A stretch of DNA of 64,000 bases, taken from the NCBI GenBank assembly GCA_001643675.2, contig LSRY02000029.1, forward strand, positions 868,001 through 932,000, given 5' to 3'. Below are positions 1 through 11,019 of the stretch, in pieces (the first letter of the stretch is position 1; each line of letters begins with the position of its first letter). The DNA is from Monocercomonoides exilis (lineage: Eukaryota; Preaxostyla; Oxymonadida; Polymastigidae). The notes below the pieces were generated by a model. That model saw nothing but the letters and a program-made list of their open reading frames with translations. It was not told the origin of the DNA and ran no database searches. Both the position numbers and the translations under genes were made by a program.

Positions 1-1548
1 TTTAAAAAAATATTCCAAAAAACAGATTCATCGCATGAATTTTCATTTTTGTTAAATCATGGATATTTGATTATTTCTTAGATTTTTTAATTTTTTTTTA
101 TATTCTTTCTGGTTTTCGAAAATGTGCATTTGCAACAATAGATAGTGATAATCTTTTTTCAAAAAATTTTTTTCTTGTGCTCAGAAGAAAAAATGACAAT
201 TGCACATATTGCATAAAATACCTGACATCGCACAAAATACCCTGACAATATCGTTTTCTAAATAGCCACTGAAAGAGAAAATCCGATAATTTTCCATTAA
301 ACATTTTTTTGCAACACCAACTCATTTGGCATAGCAGACTTATAAAACAGCTTCATACGTGCCCAAAAATTATTTTTTTAAATATTCTGTCAACATGAAA
401 ATGAAACTCTCGCATGTCAAATGAGTTTGTGAAGATAAGATTCATTTTGAGGAAAATTAACAAAAATATTCATTTTGTGGTTGGAGAGTAATCAATCTTG
501 TCCTGCATTTTTCGCACAATCTGTAATTCGTTTTCAATAAGGGTGATTATTTTTGAAATCATATTTTTGAAACAAATATTTTAGTTAAGAATTTTTTATT
601 TTAAATTTTCTTCAATGAACACAGAAAAGAAATAACTACAATAAAATAAGTCTTTTTTTTTCTTTTTCATCAACCATTGGCTTTTGAAGGATTATAAAAC
701 ATTTGTTATTTGAAAGAAAATAAATTGGTAAATGATAATGAATTTTCTCAATTTTTCGAAAAAAGATTTGATTTCAAAAATTATCACTCAAATATTAATA
801 TTTAAGGGATCAATTGTTATCATTCCGAAATTGTTGAAATCAACAGTTAACAATAAAAGTTAAACATACAAAATGAAATGATATTTATGATCATCAACAA
901 CAGAACTGAAATATTTTGTATCATAAGGAATAATACAGACTCCCAAGTTTTTTTCTCATGAAGTTTAAAATTTTTGTTTCACTCAAGACTTTGTTTAACT
1001 TCTTGAAATGGGTTATTCTTTTTGAAAAGTCGCTAATGTTTAATTTTCGAATAAATCAAAATTTTCATATTTTGCTCAAATTGATGTTGACATATACCAA
1101 ACTTCGCTAATATAGAATCTATTTCTGGATAATGCTATTTCAAACATTCTTAAGAAGATTTGTGAGTGGAAACAGAAATTTGATTAAGATATGAAAATTA
1201 TGATTTCTTTGAAAATTAAACATTAGAGACTTTTCAAAAAGTATTACCCATATTAAAAAAATTTTATTGGATTCTCATATCGATAAACAGGTGTCATTGA
1301 CAACACATAATAATGTTTTGTGACTTTATTTGTTTTCGATAAAATAAACCCTTAAATTCATATTTTTTTGAAAACAAAAAGTTAGTTAACCGTGATAATT
1401 GTTGAAAGATAAAACTTGCTGTGTAATGTTTTGCCTCATATTGAATTTGAATGTTTCGAATTTGATCAAAACGTATTCAATTTGGAATTTGAATTTTTCA
1501 ATTTGTGAAAAAAATTTTTATTCATATTTCTCGCATATCTCCTATATA
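1..1548. other. AT-rich spacer with two small imperfect inverted-repeat units
   Basis: I see no coding exon here; the one sizeable open frame (98-325, minus) is AT-driven and matches nothing I know. Two short inverted pairs stand out. Bases 542-569 pair with about 762-789, and bases 1008-1048 pair with 1211-1251 (38 of 41 positions match). Both pairs have outer ends resembling GGGTnAT followed by a T-rich run and GAAA, which suggests degraded miniature transposons of a related type. No target-site duplication could be settled. Confidence 0.55.
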
Positions 1549-2570
1549 TAATCATGGACAAAACCCAGGAAAGGGACAAAACCCGGACTTTTTCATAAAT
1601 TTCATTTTTTTCAACAAGTTTCAAAAATTAAATTATGATAATTCATTCATTCATATATCAGCATATAACACATCTTACCATATCCATATTTTTATTTGCT
1701 GTGCTGTATTTATGAAGAAATAAATAATTTTTATTTTTGAAAATTTGACTTTTAATGAATTTTTCTATTTTAATAAAACGATTCAGTTCATCTTTTATTC
1801 ATATAACTTATTTTTCTTTGTTGCAATTTTCGGCGGCACGCGGAATGAATCAATAAAACACAGTCAATGGGATAACTCAAAATATATTTTTTCCAAACTC
1901 ATAAGCATACATGTGAATTAAACACATGCAATAATTAATATGATAGTTATATAAAATTACCACAGAGCTATAATTTAAAATGATTCAGTGAAAATACCAA
2001 TAGATAAATATTATTTGTATTTCAATGATAATAATCATAAAAAAATCATTAAAAAATGAAAACAATTATTATTTATGAAATGAATGTAGATTTATTTGAA
2101 ATTTCAACTGTGTAGTAATTTTACATAACTATCATATTAATTATTGCATGTGTTTAATTCACATGTATGCTTATGAGTTTGGAAAAAAATATATTTTGAG
2201 TTATCCCATTGACTGTGTTTTTTTGAAAATGATTGATTTTCATTCCGCTAAAAAGATGAAAGTGCCGAAAATGAAAAATAACCCGAGCAGTTTGCAACAA
2301 AGAAAAAATAAGTTATATGAATAAAAGATGAACTGAATCGTTTTATTAAAATAGAAAAATTCATTAAAAGTCAAATTTTCAAAAATAAAAATTATTTATT
2401 TCTTCATAAATACAGCACAGCAAATAAAAATATGGATATGGTAAGATGTGTTATATGCTGATATATGAATGAATGAATTATCATAATTTAATTTTTGAAA
2501 CTTGTTGAAAAAAATGAAATTTATGAAAAAGTCCGGGTTTTGTCCCTTTCCTGGGTTTTGTCCATGATAA
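1549..2570. mobile_element. Foldback/MITE-like element with ~410-450 bp inverted arms
   Basis: The left arm (1549-1960) is largely the reverse complement of the right arm (2115-2570), around a centre of about 150 bp. The outer ends carry a doubled GGACAAAACCC motif and are flanked by TA on both sides (1547-1548 and 2571-2572), as expected for Tc1/mariner-type insertion. The right arm is longer because of an insertion or deletion near 2221-2290 relative to 1836-1860. No transposase frame is present, so the element would be non-autonomous. The TA target site is inferred from the alignment of the two ends. Confidence 0.75.
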
Positions 2571-2679
2571 TATTTGAAAGATTGAGTTAAAAGATAAAAT
2601 CGAAATCAAATCTTTTCAATCAGATAAAGATTGCTTGGAAACATTAAACAATTATTGAAATTCGTTATTCAAAGTTGTT

Positions 2680-2680
<1 letters not shown>

Positions 2681-2766
<86 letters not shown>

Positions 2767-2785
2767 GAGAGAAAGAGAGAGAGAG
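2681..2785 (+). repeat. Poly(A)56 followed by GA-rich microsatellite
   Basis: A run of 56 A residues (2681-2736) passes directly into a GA/GAAA repeat (2737-2785). It lies about 155 bp before the TreS start codon. Its length is likely to vary between alleles and between assemblies. Confidence 0.95.
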
Positions 2786-2940
2786 CTTTATCGTTATACC
2801 AAAATAGAAAGAAACTTTTTATTAAGCTTTTTTCAAAGACAGAAAAAATAAAAATTCAATGGAACATTGTTTGTTATTTATTGTTTGATCAAAAAATAAT
2901 AAATTTACTGAATAAAGTTAGTATTTTTTTGAACAGCGAA

Positions 2941-4301
2941 ATGTATCACCCTGATAATGAAGAAGAATTTGAACCCCTTACAGAGAGTGTACCTATAGGA
3001 CCAGATACAAATAGACTTGGTTTTTTTGTTATTAAACACAAAAATTTTGATTCTATTGAAAATTTCGTTTTTTTATTTCATTAAACGTCAGATCCCCTTT
3101 GGTACAAAAGGTATTTTACTTGTTAGAATTATTAAAGACATTATTTGTAAAAATAAAAAAGAGCCATTTTATATGAAGTTCATGTCAGAGCATTTTTTGA
3201 TACTAACAAAGACGGAAAAGGCGACTTTCAGGGGCTAGCAGAAAAAATACCTTATCTTAAAAAACTTGGGGTTACATGCTTGTGGTTGCTACCTTTCTTT
3301 GATGTGTGAAATATCTTTTCTTTGTTCATATTTCTTTCAATTGCTTATTTCATGTTTATTTATCATTATAGAGTCCGCTTCGCGACGACGGTTTTGTGTT
3401 TTAAATAAGACATTGATTTTACTATATTTTTATCATTTTTTCATAGGATATGATGTCCGAGATTATCGAAAGGTTCATCCAGATTTCGGTACAATAGAAG
3501 ATTTCAAATGGTTCGTGAAGGTTGCACATGAGCACGGAATTCGTGTATTGATCGAACTTATTATGAATCATTCCTCTGACCAACACAAATGGTTCCAAGA
3601 ATCAAGAAAGGGAAGAGACAATCCATACTCCGACTATTATGTTTGGAGGTTTCCATTTCTTTTTTAAACCATTTAAGCAGCACATGGTAAAAATTTTAAA
3701 ACATTTTCTAAAATGTTTATTTTGTTTGGGTATTGTTAGTGATGATCCAAACAAATATAAAGGTACTCGAATCATTTTTTGCGATACTGAAAAATCCAAT
3801 TGGACGTATGATCCCATAAGAAAACAGTACTACTGGCATCGCTTCTTTTCTCATCAGCCCGACTTAAACTATGACAATCCAGCGGTTGTGGCAGAAATGA
3901 TGGACATCGCCCGCTTCTGGCTGGACATCGGAATAGACGGGTTTCGGGCTGATGCCATTCCGTATTTGTATGAAAGAGAAGGTGTGACCAGAATTGTTGA
4001 ATTATGTGTGTTGTTATCAAATTGCTTATAATTTATTTTTCTTATATTTTATTGTCTTTTGTTTCCTTTGTGCTTCGCGTGCATTCTTCTTGCTGCTGAT
4101 TGAAGGGACAAGCAACGAGAATCTGCCAGAGACCCACGAGTTCTGCAAGCATCTTCGGAGGTTTATGGAGAAAGAGTATCCAGGCACTGTGCTGCTGTCA
4201 GAGGCAAACATGATGCCGAAGGATGCGGCGGCTTATTTTGGAAACGGAGACGAGTTTCAGATGAGCTTTCATTTTCCGATTATGCCAAGATTGTGTGCAA
4301 T

Positions 4302-4348
<47 letters not shown>

Positions 4349-5616
4349 ATTTTGACAGAGTATTTTTTGAAGAAATTGACTGTTTTTCATTAAAACTTAA
4401 TAAGTTTCTGTATTTCTGTGCTTCATTTATTTTTCTGAAAACGATACAAAATTTATTCATTTTTTTCTCCCTGAATGTTGAAATCATTCTGTTTATTCTG
4501 TTTATTCTTTTTATTCTTTTTTTAAAACTGATTTTTTTGTGACCAATTCATCATTTCCACAGGTTTATGTGTTTGAGGGCTGAGTGCCGAGATAAGCTTG
4601 TGGACATTATGGAACAGACACCTGACATCCCTCTCAGCTGCCAATGGTGTGGCGATGCTTTGAACATGCTTTTTGATTATGAAACAGAAATGAATAATAA
4701 ATAAATAAATAAATAAATAAATTTATTATTATTATTATTATTATTATGAAATAAAATACTGCTTATCAATTATTTTCATAACATTTCTCTCTCTCTCTCT
4801 CTCTCTTTTTTTTTTTCCTTATAATTTTATCTGATTCTTTTTGCTCTAACTAATTATTCAGGGTGATGTTTCTGCGGAATCACGATGAGCTGACACTGGA
4901 AATGGTGACAGACGAAGAAAGAGAATGGATGTGGGGCAAATACGCCTACGATCGGAGAATGCGATGCAATTTAGGTATTTCCTCCCTCCCTCCCTCTCCC
5001 TCTCTCTCTCTCTCTTTTTTTTTTTTTTTTTTTTTTTTTTTGTATATATATATATATATGAATGTTGTTGAGATTGGAGAATTTGTTATTTGTTTTTGTT
5101 TATTTTGTTTATTTTATTTTCATTTGTTGGATTAAAATATGCTTTTTTGTTCAATGCCACCTATTATTTTTGAAACAATTTACAATTTCGATTTGTTTTA
5201 TTTAATTTCATTCTTTTCAATAATTTTTTCTATCTATATATCTATCTATTTTATTCAGGAATCCGCCGCCGTCTGTTTCCTCTTGTTGAGAACCACCGAA
5301 TTGAGGTGGAGCTGTTGAATGCGCTTCTCTTCTCTCTTCCTGGCACGCCTGTCATCTACTACGGAGATGAGATTGGGATGGGTGATAACATCTATTTGGG
5401 TGACAGGTTTGATTGAATGTTGTTTTTACTGAAATTGACTGGACTTCGTATTTTTTGCATTTAATGTATTGCTTTATTGATATTGATCTTGATAATAAAT
5501 CCTGAATTTTTTTATACACTGACAATTTTCGCATTCACTAATTTATTCGTCAATCCATCCATTTGTTTATTCATTCATTTCCATGTATATATAACCATTT
5601 CACACACACACACACA

Positions 5617-5663
<47 letters not shown>

Positions 5664-7574
5664 CCCCTTCCCCTTCCCCTCAGAAACGGAGTCCGCACCC
5701 CAATGCAGTGGAGCTGTGACCGAAATGCTGGTTTCAGCCGAGCCGACACACATGCACTCTATCTGCCTCTGGTGTCTGATCCTGTCTATGGATACCAGTC
5801 AGTCAATGTGGAGGCACAAGAGAGATCGTTTTACTCGATTCTGAACTGGATGAGGAAGATGATCAGAATCAGACAGAAGCACCTTGTGTTTTCGATGGTG
5901 TGGGGAATATTTGTGTTGTGTGTTTTTTTAACTCATCTATTGCTTTATATTGTATCTTTCTATGTGATGCTCTATTATTCATGTTATTATTATTCTTTTA
6001 TTCTGTTGATATTCTTCTTCTTCTTCTTTTTCAGGGTTCCCTTGTTTTCTGCAAGCACCCTAAAAATCGAGCAGTGCTAGCCTATCTGCGGATGCTGCCA
6101 ACAACTCCTGTGCCTTCCACATCAACTGCCCCCAATGCTTCCATCGTCGCTCCTATTTCTGCTCTGCCAATTGACAACTTTTCGCAGTTCGGGCCGACTA
6201 TCACAAGGTGTGAATATTTCTGTTGATTGAATAGAATGAGATATGAGATGGATTATGAGAGGTAAATGAGTTATCTTCTTATTTCTTTTCTTTTCTTTTT
6301 CTTTTCATTTTTGCTGAATGGATTAAATTTTGTTGATTGCTTTCATGCACTCATGTTGAATTTCTTTCTGCTCAATTGTAATTCCTCTTCATTCTTTATT
6401 TAATTTCCTTTTTGTTTATTTCTTTGTTTTGAATTTTATCACCAATTTCTAATTCTTTATCAGTACAATCACCTCACTCCCCGAGATCCGCCGAGCATCT
6501 CAGCTGAATCTGAAGGATCTTGTGTCACTTCGCACGCCTTCTGCCAGCACAACACCCGTCGCCTCGTCTTCTCTCCCAAGCTCATCTGCCACACCTCACT
6601 CTGTTTCATCTGTCTCTTCCATCTCTTCTGCTTCTTCTGCTTCTTCTGCTTCTTCCATTCCTCCGGTTCCTCCTGTGAATGCTGCTTCTATTCCTTCTAT
6701 TCCATCCTCTTCTTCTTCCTCTTCTTCCTCTTCTGCTCCAATCGACCAGAATTGTGCAGCTGTGCTGGAGTCTCTCTCTTCTGCTGCGATGACAGCTATT
6801 CCTGTCCCTCTCTCCTCCCACGCCATCCCCGCTGACCAGTTCCTCATCTCTGCCTCTGTCTCCTCTGATGATGCTGCTGCTCCTTCATCATCATCATCAT
6901 CATCATCATCTTCTTCTTCTTCTTCTTCTTCTTCCTCTGATTATTCTGGCTACACTGACTACTCTGCCTATCCAGGTGCTGACGCTGAGCTCGCTGGCTT
7001 TGTCAGTCCGATGCCTCGCAACGTCCCTCCCACGCTGCCTGCGACAGACGACATTCCGATTGTCTGTGGAGATGATGATGCGCTTTCAGACGAAGAGAAC
7101 GAAGAGAGCGAGGAAGGAGGGATGAAGAAGAGAGACAAGCAGGAAAAGAAGGAGGCAGAGCAGCAGGCGATTAAAGAGACGACGGCTGCTAACTTCACAA
7201 GAAGAGCATCAGCACAGTCGCTGTCGGAACTGCAAAGTGTGCTTCATCAGTCGTCAAAGACAACTGCTCAGCCAACTGCCCCAGCATCATCATCATCTTC
7301 TTCTTCTTATTCATCATCATCCTCTTCTTCCTCTTCTTTCTCCTCCTCCTCGTCTTCCCTTGATCTTCCCTCTCCAGATGACGAAGTGATTCTGTGTGTG
7401 TACAACTTTGCCTCCACCGCACAGCCAGCTGAATTGGACTTGCACGAATGGGCTGGCTACACACCAGTTGAGCTGTTTGGCGGAGTGCACTTCCAAAAGA
7501 TATCGGCAGACGCGCCGATGATACTCACGCTGCAGCCGTACGGGTTCTTCTGGTTTATGCTGAAGAAGATTTGA
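2941..7574 (+). CDS. treS: Trehalose synthase (maltose alpha-D-glucosyltransferase), GH13, 13 exons
   Basis: Converts maltose to trehalose by intramolecular transglucosylation. Exons: 2941-3019, 3092-3110, 3162-3303, 3372-3390, 3447-3648, 3740-3981, 4106-4292, 4563-4646, 4862-4974, 5259-5406, 5684-5897, 6035-6207, 6464-7574. They join in phase to 910 codons. The GH13 barrel begins DPLWYKRAI and [11 protein letters not shown]. The catalytic set is intact: Asp225 in GFRADAIPY, Glu267 in LLSEANMM, Asp333 in [10 protein letters not shown]. The TreS-typical NGVRTPMQW and [11 protein letters not shown] are present, and the C-terminal beta domain ends [10 protein letters not shown] and PYGFFWF. About 270 residues of Ser-rich, then acidic, low-complexity sequence separate the barrel from that last domain, which bacterial enzymes lack. 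TreS is chiefly bacterial, so transfer is plausible, but the twelve introns show long residence in a eukaryotic genome. Confidence 0.95.
4303..4346 (+). repeat. (GA)n microsatellite in TreS intron 7
   Basis: A pure GA dinucleotide tract of about 22 units lies ten bases inside the intron that separates the exons ending at 4292 and starting at 4563. Confidence 0.95.
4693..4746 (+). repeat. (TAAA)n then (ATT)n microsatellites in TreS intron 8
   Basis: A tetranucleotide AAAT array runs into an ATT trinucleotide array inside the 4647-4861 intron. A CT-repeat follows near 4790-4806 in the same intron. Confidence 0.9.
5601..5659 (+). repeat. (CA)n microsatellite in TreS intron 10
   Basis: About 29 CA units with one CATA interruption occupy the 3' half of the 5407-5683 intron, just before a CCCTT-rich polypyrimidine tract and the acceptor. 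Confidence 0.95.
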
Positions 7575-8173
7575 ATTGGACATGAGGGTATTTCATAAAA
7601 AAAAAAATAATGAATGTGTTTTTGAATTACAATAATATTTTTTTGTAAGTGATGTATATATTTATTTTTTTCGGTGTATGTAAGTATTATTCAATAATCA
7701 ACTTTTATGTATTCATATTTCTTTGAGTGTTTTTTATGCCTTTGTTTTTTTTTAAGTGAATGAGAATTTAGATTTGTTTACCTTTTTGATTCATCTTTTA
7801 ATTTGTACTTCGTCGTTTTATTCACATTTTTATACAAAAAAATCAACAACTTTTATGACTTTAAGAATTTCTTTTTTTTATTCAATCAGAGTTCATTAAC
7901 CTTTCCAAAATAAATGATATGAGGTAAGCTTAATCTTGTTTGTATTAGATTGGAATTCACTCAACATAAAATAATAAAAGATCATTCAAATTCATATTGA
8001 ATAAAAATAAAAGCAATACTAATGCTTATAATTTGTTTGAGAGAAGAATTACTCATTAAAATAGTAATTCACAACAAAAATAAACTGAAAAAAGTTTAAA
8101 AAAAACAGTAACATGAAATGAAAAAAAATCAAACACAATCCGCAAAATGCTTACAAGAAGAATTATAATAATG
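7575..8173. other. Convergent intergenic spacer
   Basis: This AT-rich spacer lies between the TreS stop and the stop of the Vps55-like gene on the other strand. I see no exon, hairpin or repeat in it. Confidence 0.6.
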
Positions 8174-8772
8174 TTAATAGAAAAAGTCCGGAATTGAATT
8201 ATCTTGAGTTGGCTTTCCTTCGAAAGCAAAATAGATAACTACAGCTGCAATCATTGTTAAGAATCCAAATAGATTCGGAAGGAAAACAGCTAAAGAAAAT
8301 GCCTGAAAATAAATAAAAGATAAATTTCAATGCTTCTTTCTAAAAATGGGGAAAATATGCTCAAACATTTGAAGCGCGAAATACAACTATACACAATCCA
8401 ATTGAGGAAAATGCTAAAATCAATGCGCCAAAAAGATACAAATAAGTAAAAGCACTTTAAAAATTTGATCAAGAGAGAAATGGAAAAGTAATTTGGCGAA
8501 TAATAACCAAAAAATTGATAAAATGAACCTGTGATTATCAGACGAATATTTCACTGCGAACACAAGCATAACAAGAACGGCAGCCACTAAAAACAGCAAT
8601 CCAAACAACGACCACCAATTGTTGGAAATTGCATTCCCTATTATTACAGAACAAAGGCCTCTAAAGAAAAAGTATAAAAAATACTTAAATTTTTTTATAA
8701 AAGCAAATAAAAAGCACACAAAGCAGCAATAACTGACATTAACAATAATTTAACTACTGGATTTATTCGCAT
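8174..8772 (-). CDS. Vps55/LEPROT-family endosomal membrane protein, 4 exons
   Basis: Coding order: 8772-8720, 8660-8529, 8454-8367, 8302-8174. The exons join in phase to 133 codons ending in TAA. The product has four hydrophobic segments, an NNWWSLFGLLF block in the first half and an FLPNLFGFL to IYFAFEG block near the end, and a short acidic/aromatic C-terminus (DNSIPDFFY). Length and topology fit the Vps55 / leptin-receptor-overlapping-transcript family, which acts in late endosome-to-vacuole transport, with Vps68 in yeast. The NNWW motif and the C-terminal pattern are the main evidence; overall identity is low. The start is the first ATG after a TTTTTGCAG that could be a 5' UTR acceptor, so an untranslated upstream exon is possible. 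It lies 231 bp downstream of eS21 in the same orientation. Confidence 0.75.
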
Positions 8773-9003
8773 CTCTCCTGCAAAAATATTTTTTCTCAAA
8801 ATATCGAGATCATTCCCTAAATATCATTTTATTTCAGCTTATTACAAACTCAGCAATTGAGAACTTGAACGTTAACATTTACGATTCTGTATCATTAAAA
8901 ACTTTTTGATACATTTAAATTGTTCAAAAAAAAGTAATTTCACAAGAATTTGTGGATTCTTGCTTTTAAATTATTTATGATGTGTTTGGTGAAAATTGTC
9001 CAA

Positions 9004-9514
9004 TTAAGCTTTTGTTGGCTTGATAAGTCCCTTGACAATTTTATCTTTTGAGCAAAGGCGAATCAAAGTTGCATCAGCTTCGCATCGAGCTCTGACCATT
9101 CCGCAAAGAGCATAAGTCTTTGATTTCTTTGTCATCACTCCATTTTTGTCCAACTAAAATGTCAAATCAAACGTTAACGAGTTAAAAATAAGCATTATCA
9201 AAATTGTTAACATGTCATTAATCAGAGTATTTCCATGAAAAATAAGCTCATAAATAATGATGATAAACTGAATGATAACAAACCTTTGGAATTGTAATTT
9301 GCACAGATGCGTGATCATCTGCAGCAATGATACGGTTTGTTGCTGAGCTGTAATCAAACGAATAAGTAATATTTAGAAATATTTAAAAAATTATACCATT
9401 TGCGTGGGATGTAAAGCTCGATGTTTTCTCCCTGATCAAATGTTAAAAATGGAAATATTAATAAGCAAGATTCTTGCAAAATCAACGTCAACAATAAACT
9501 TTCTCGTTCTGCAT
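9004..9514 (-). CDS. RPS21: 40S ribosomal protein eS21 (RPS21), 4 exons
   Basis: Structural protein of the small ribosomal subunit. Coding order: 9514-9500, 9431-9397, 9347-9284, 9153-9004; in phase, 87 codons. The start reads MQNEKGENIELYIPRKCSAT, the hallmark eS21 N-terminus, followed by NRIIAADDHASVQI and KTYALCGMVRARCEAD. The first coding exon is only 15 nt, so an intron falls five codons after the ATG, a common place for introns in ribosomal protein genes. The C-terminal LCSKDKIVKGLIKPTKA is a little longer and more basic than in animals. Identification is firm from motifs and length. Confidence 0.95.
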
Positions 9515-11019
9515 GATAAAGTCCTTTTTATGAGGATATGGTAATTCCCTTTCTTACTGATCTACCCACAATAAATATATATCGTCATGGAAAAAGAAAA
9601 AAAAATATTAAAAAATAATAACATCAAGCAAAGGGGAAATCGACGGAAATGAAGAGAAAAAATGAAAAATGAAATTTTTTGAAACATAAATTAAACAAAT
9701 CAGTTCGATTTTGTTTTCAAATGGTTATTTCTGAGCTGTCGAAAAATAAACTTACATTTCCAACAAATAACAACAGTTATAAAATGAATTGAACTTCATT
9801 TCTCACTCAATGCATTGACTAGAATGATTTTGAATTTATGAACATATCAATGAGAGTTTTTAAACGTTGAAAAGAATCTAATTTAATTTTTTTGAAGCGG
9901 TTGATAATTTATGTCATGTAAATTTATTTTTAATCAAACAATTTTTTTTTTAAAAAAACTTCTTTACAAACGAAAAAGCTAAAAAAATAACACTTGAGCA
10001 TGAAACTGTCTATTTAAATCAAAATGAAAGATTTTCCTTTTGAAAAGATAAATCATCCACATTTAACTTTATTCATCATTTCTACAAATAATATTCTTGT
10101 ACAACGTTTGAAATAAAGATGAAATATTTAAAAACAAAAGAATATTCAAAAATTTATGACTAAATTTCATGAAAAATTTTTTGAAACTTACCATTGCTTG
10201 CCAAAAAGAAAAAGAAAGAAACATATGTACTAAACCAATATCTTAGATAAATCTAAAAACCAAACATTTCAAATATATGTGCTGCATTGATGAAAATGAC
10301 TGTACTCCTAAATTGTTATTAGCTAATTATTTTGAATGTTGCATTTTTCTTTCATACAATAAAACTCGAACAAGCATTCTGAATGCACTTTCCAAACCAA
10401 ACAAATTTGCAATTCATTCTATCAAAGAGAAACAATAATTGCATTTCCTGAAATTTCAAAAAGCAAATTAAAAAAAAAAAAAACGCATGCAACTCCAATT
10501 GATATAAAATGGTCAATATTAATAACTCTTGAATTTTCGATGAGATTAAATACATAATCGTTTGAGAAAACAACAGAAATTCCTCAAAACTCAAAATTTT
10601 AGAATTTTCATTCTTTAAACCAAAGATGAAAAATCTCAGAATATTTTCTTTATTTTTTGGAAATTCAAATTATTGCATAAAAAGGTTATCATTAAATAAA
10701 AGAAGAAGCAGATTATATGCCTCCTTTAGTATGTAACATATCTCCTACATCATGAAAATCAAAAGTTCAAAAAATAAAGCACTAATACGAATGTTTTAAA
10801 CAATGTGTTATAAATCTGTTCGGCATTTGAAGCAAAATGTTAAAATCTACATTGCAGTGCTTTAAGAAAATATGTTTTTATATTTCAATAAATAAACAAG
10901 TATTTCTTTGAAAATGCTTACAGAAATAATCTATTTGTTTTAATTTCGATAAATGTTCCATTATGGTACAACCCATATTTATATCTGAAGGGGTTGCCTT
11001 ATTAATTTTTTAAGTTTTG
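9515..11019. other. Intergenic spacer, divergent promoters of eS21 and IQUB
   Basis: This 1.5-kb AT-rich spacer lies between divergently oriented genes. I see no conserved exon. The open frame at 10352-10594 (minus) is rejected as AT-driven. A CAGAAATAA-type A-rich tract precedes the IQUB start, but I claim no defined promoter motif. Confidence 0.5.

Noticed and set aside
98-325. 75-codon minus-strand frame in the left spacer
   Set aside because: No motif or codon signal; lies in repeat-filled AT-rich DNA.
5601-5659. CRISPR-like or other functional tandem array
   Set aside because: A plain CA dinucleotide microsatellite within an intron; no spacers. No CRISPR arrays exist in this eukaryotic window.
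10352-10594. 80-codon minus-strand frame
   Set aside because: AT-driven, Phe/Leu-rich, no family features, no splice context.
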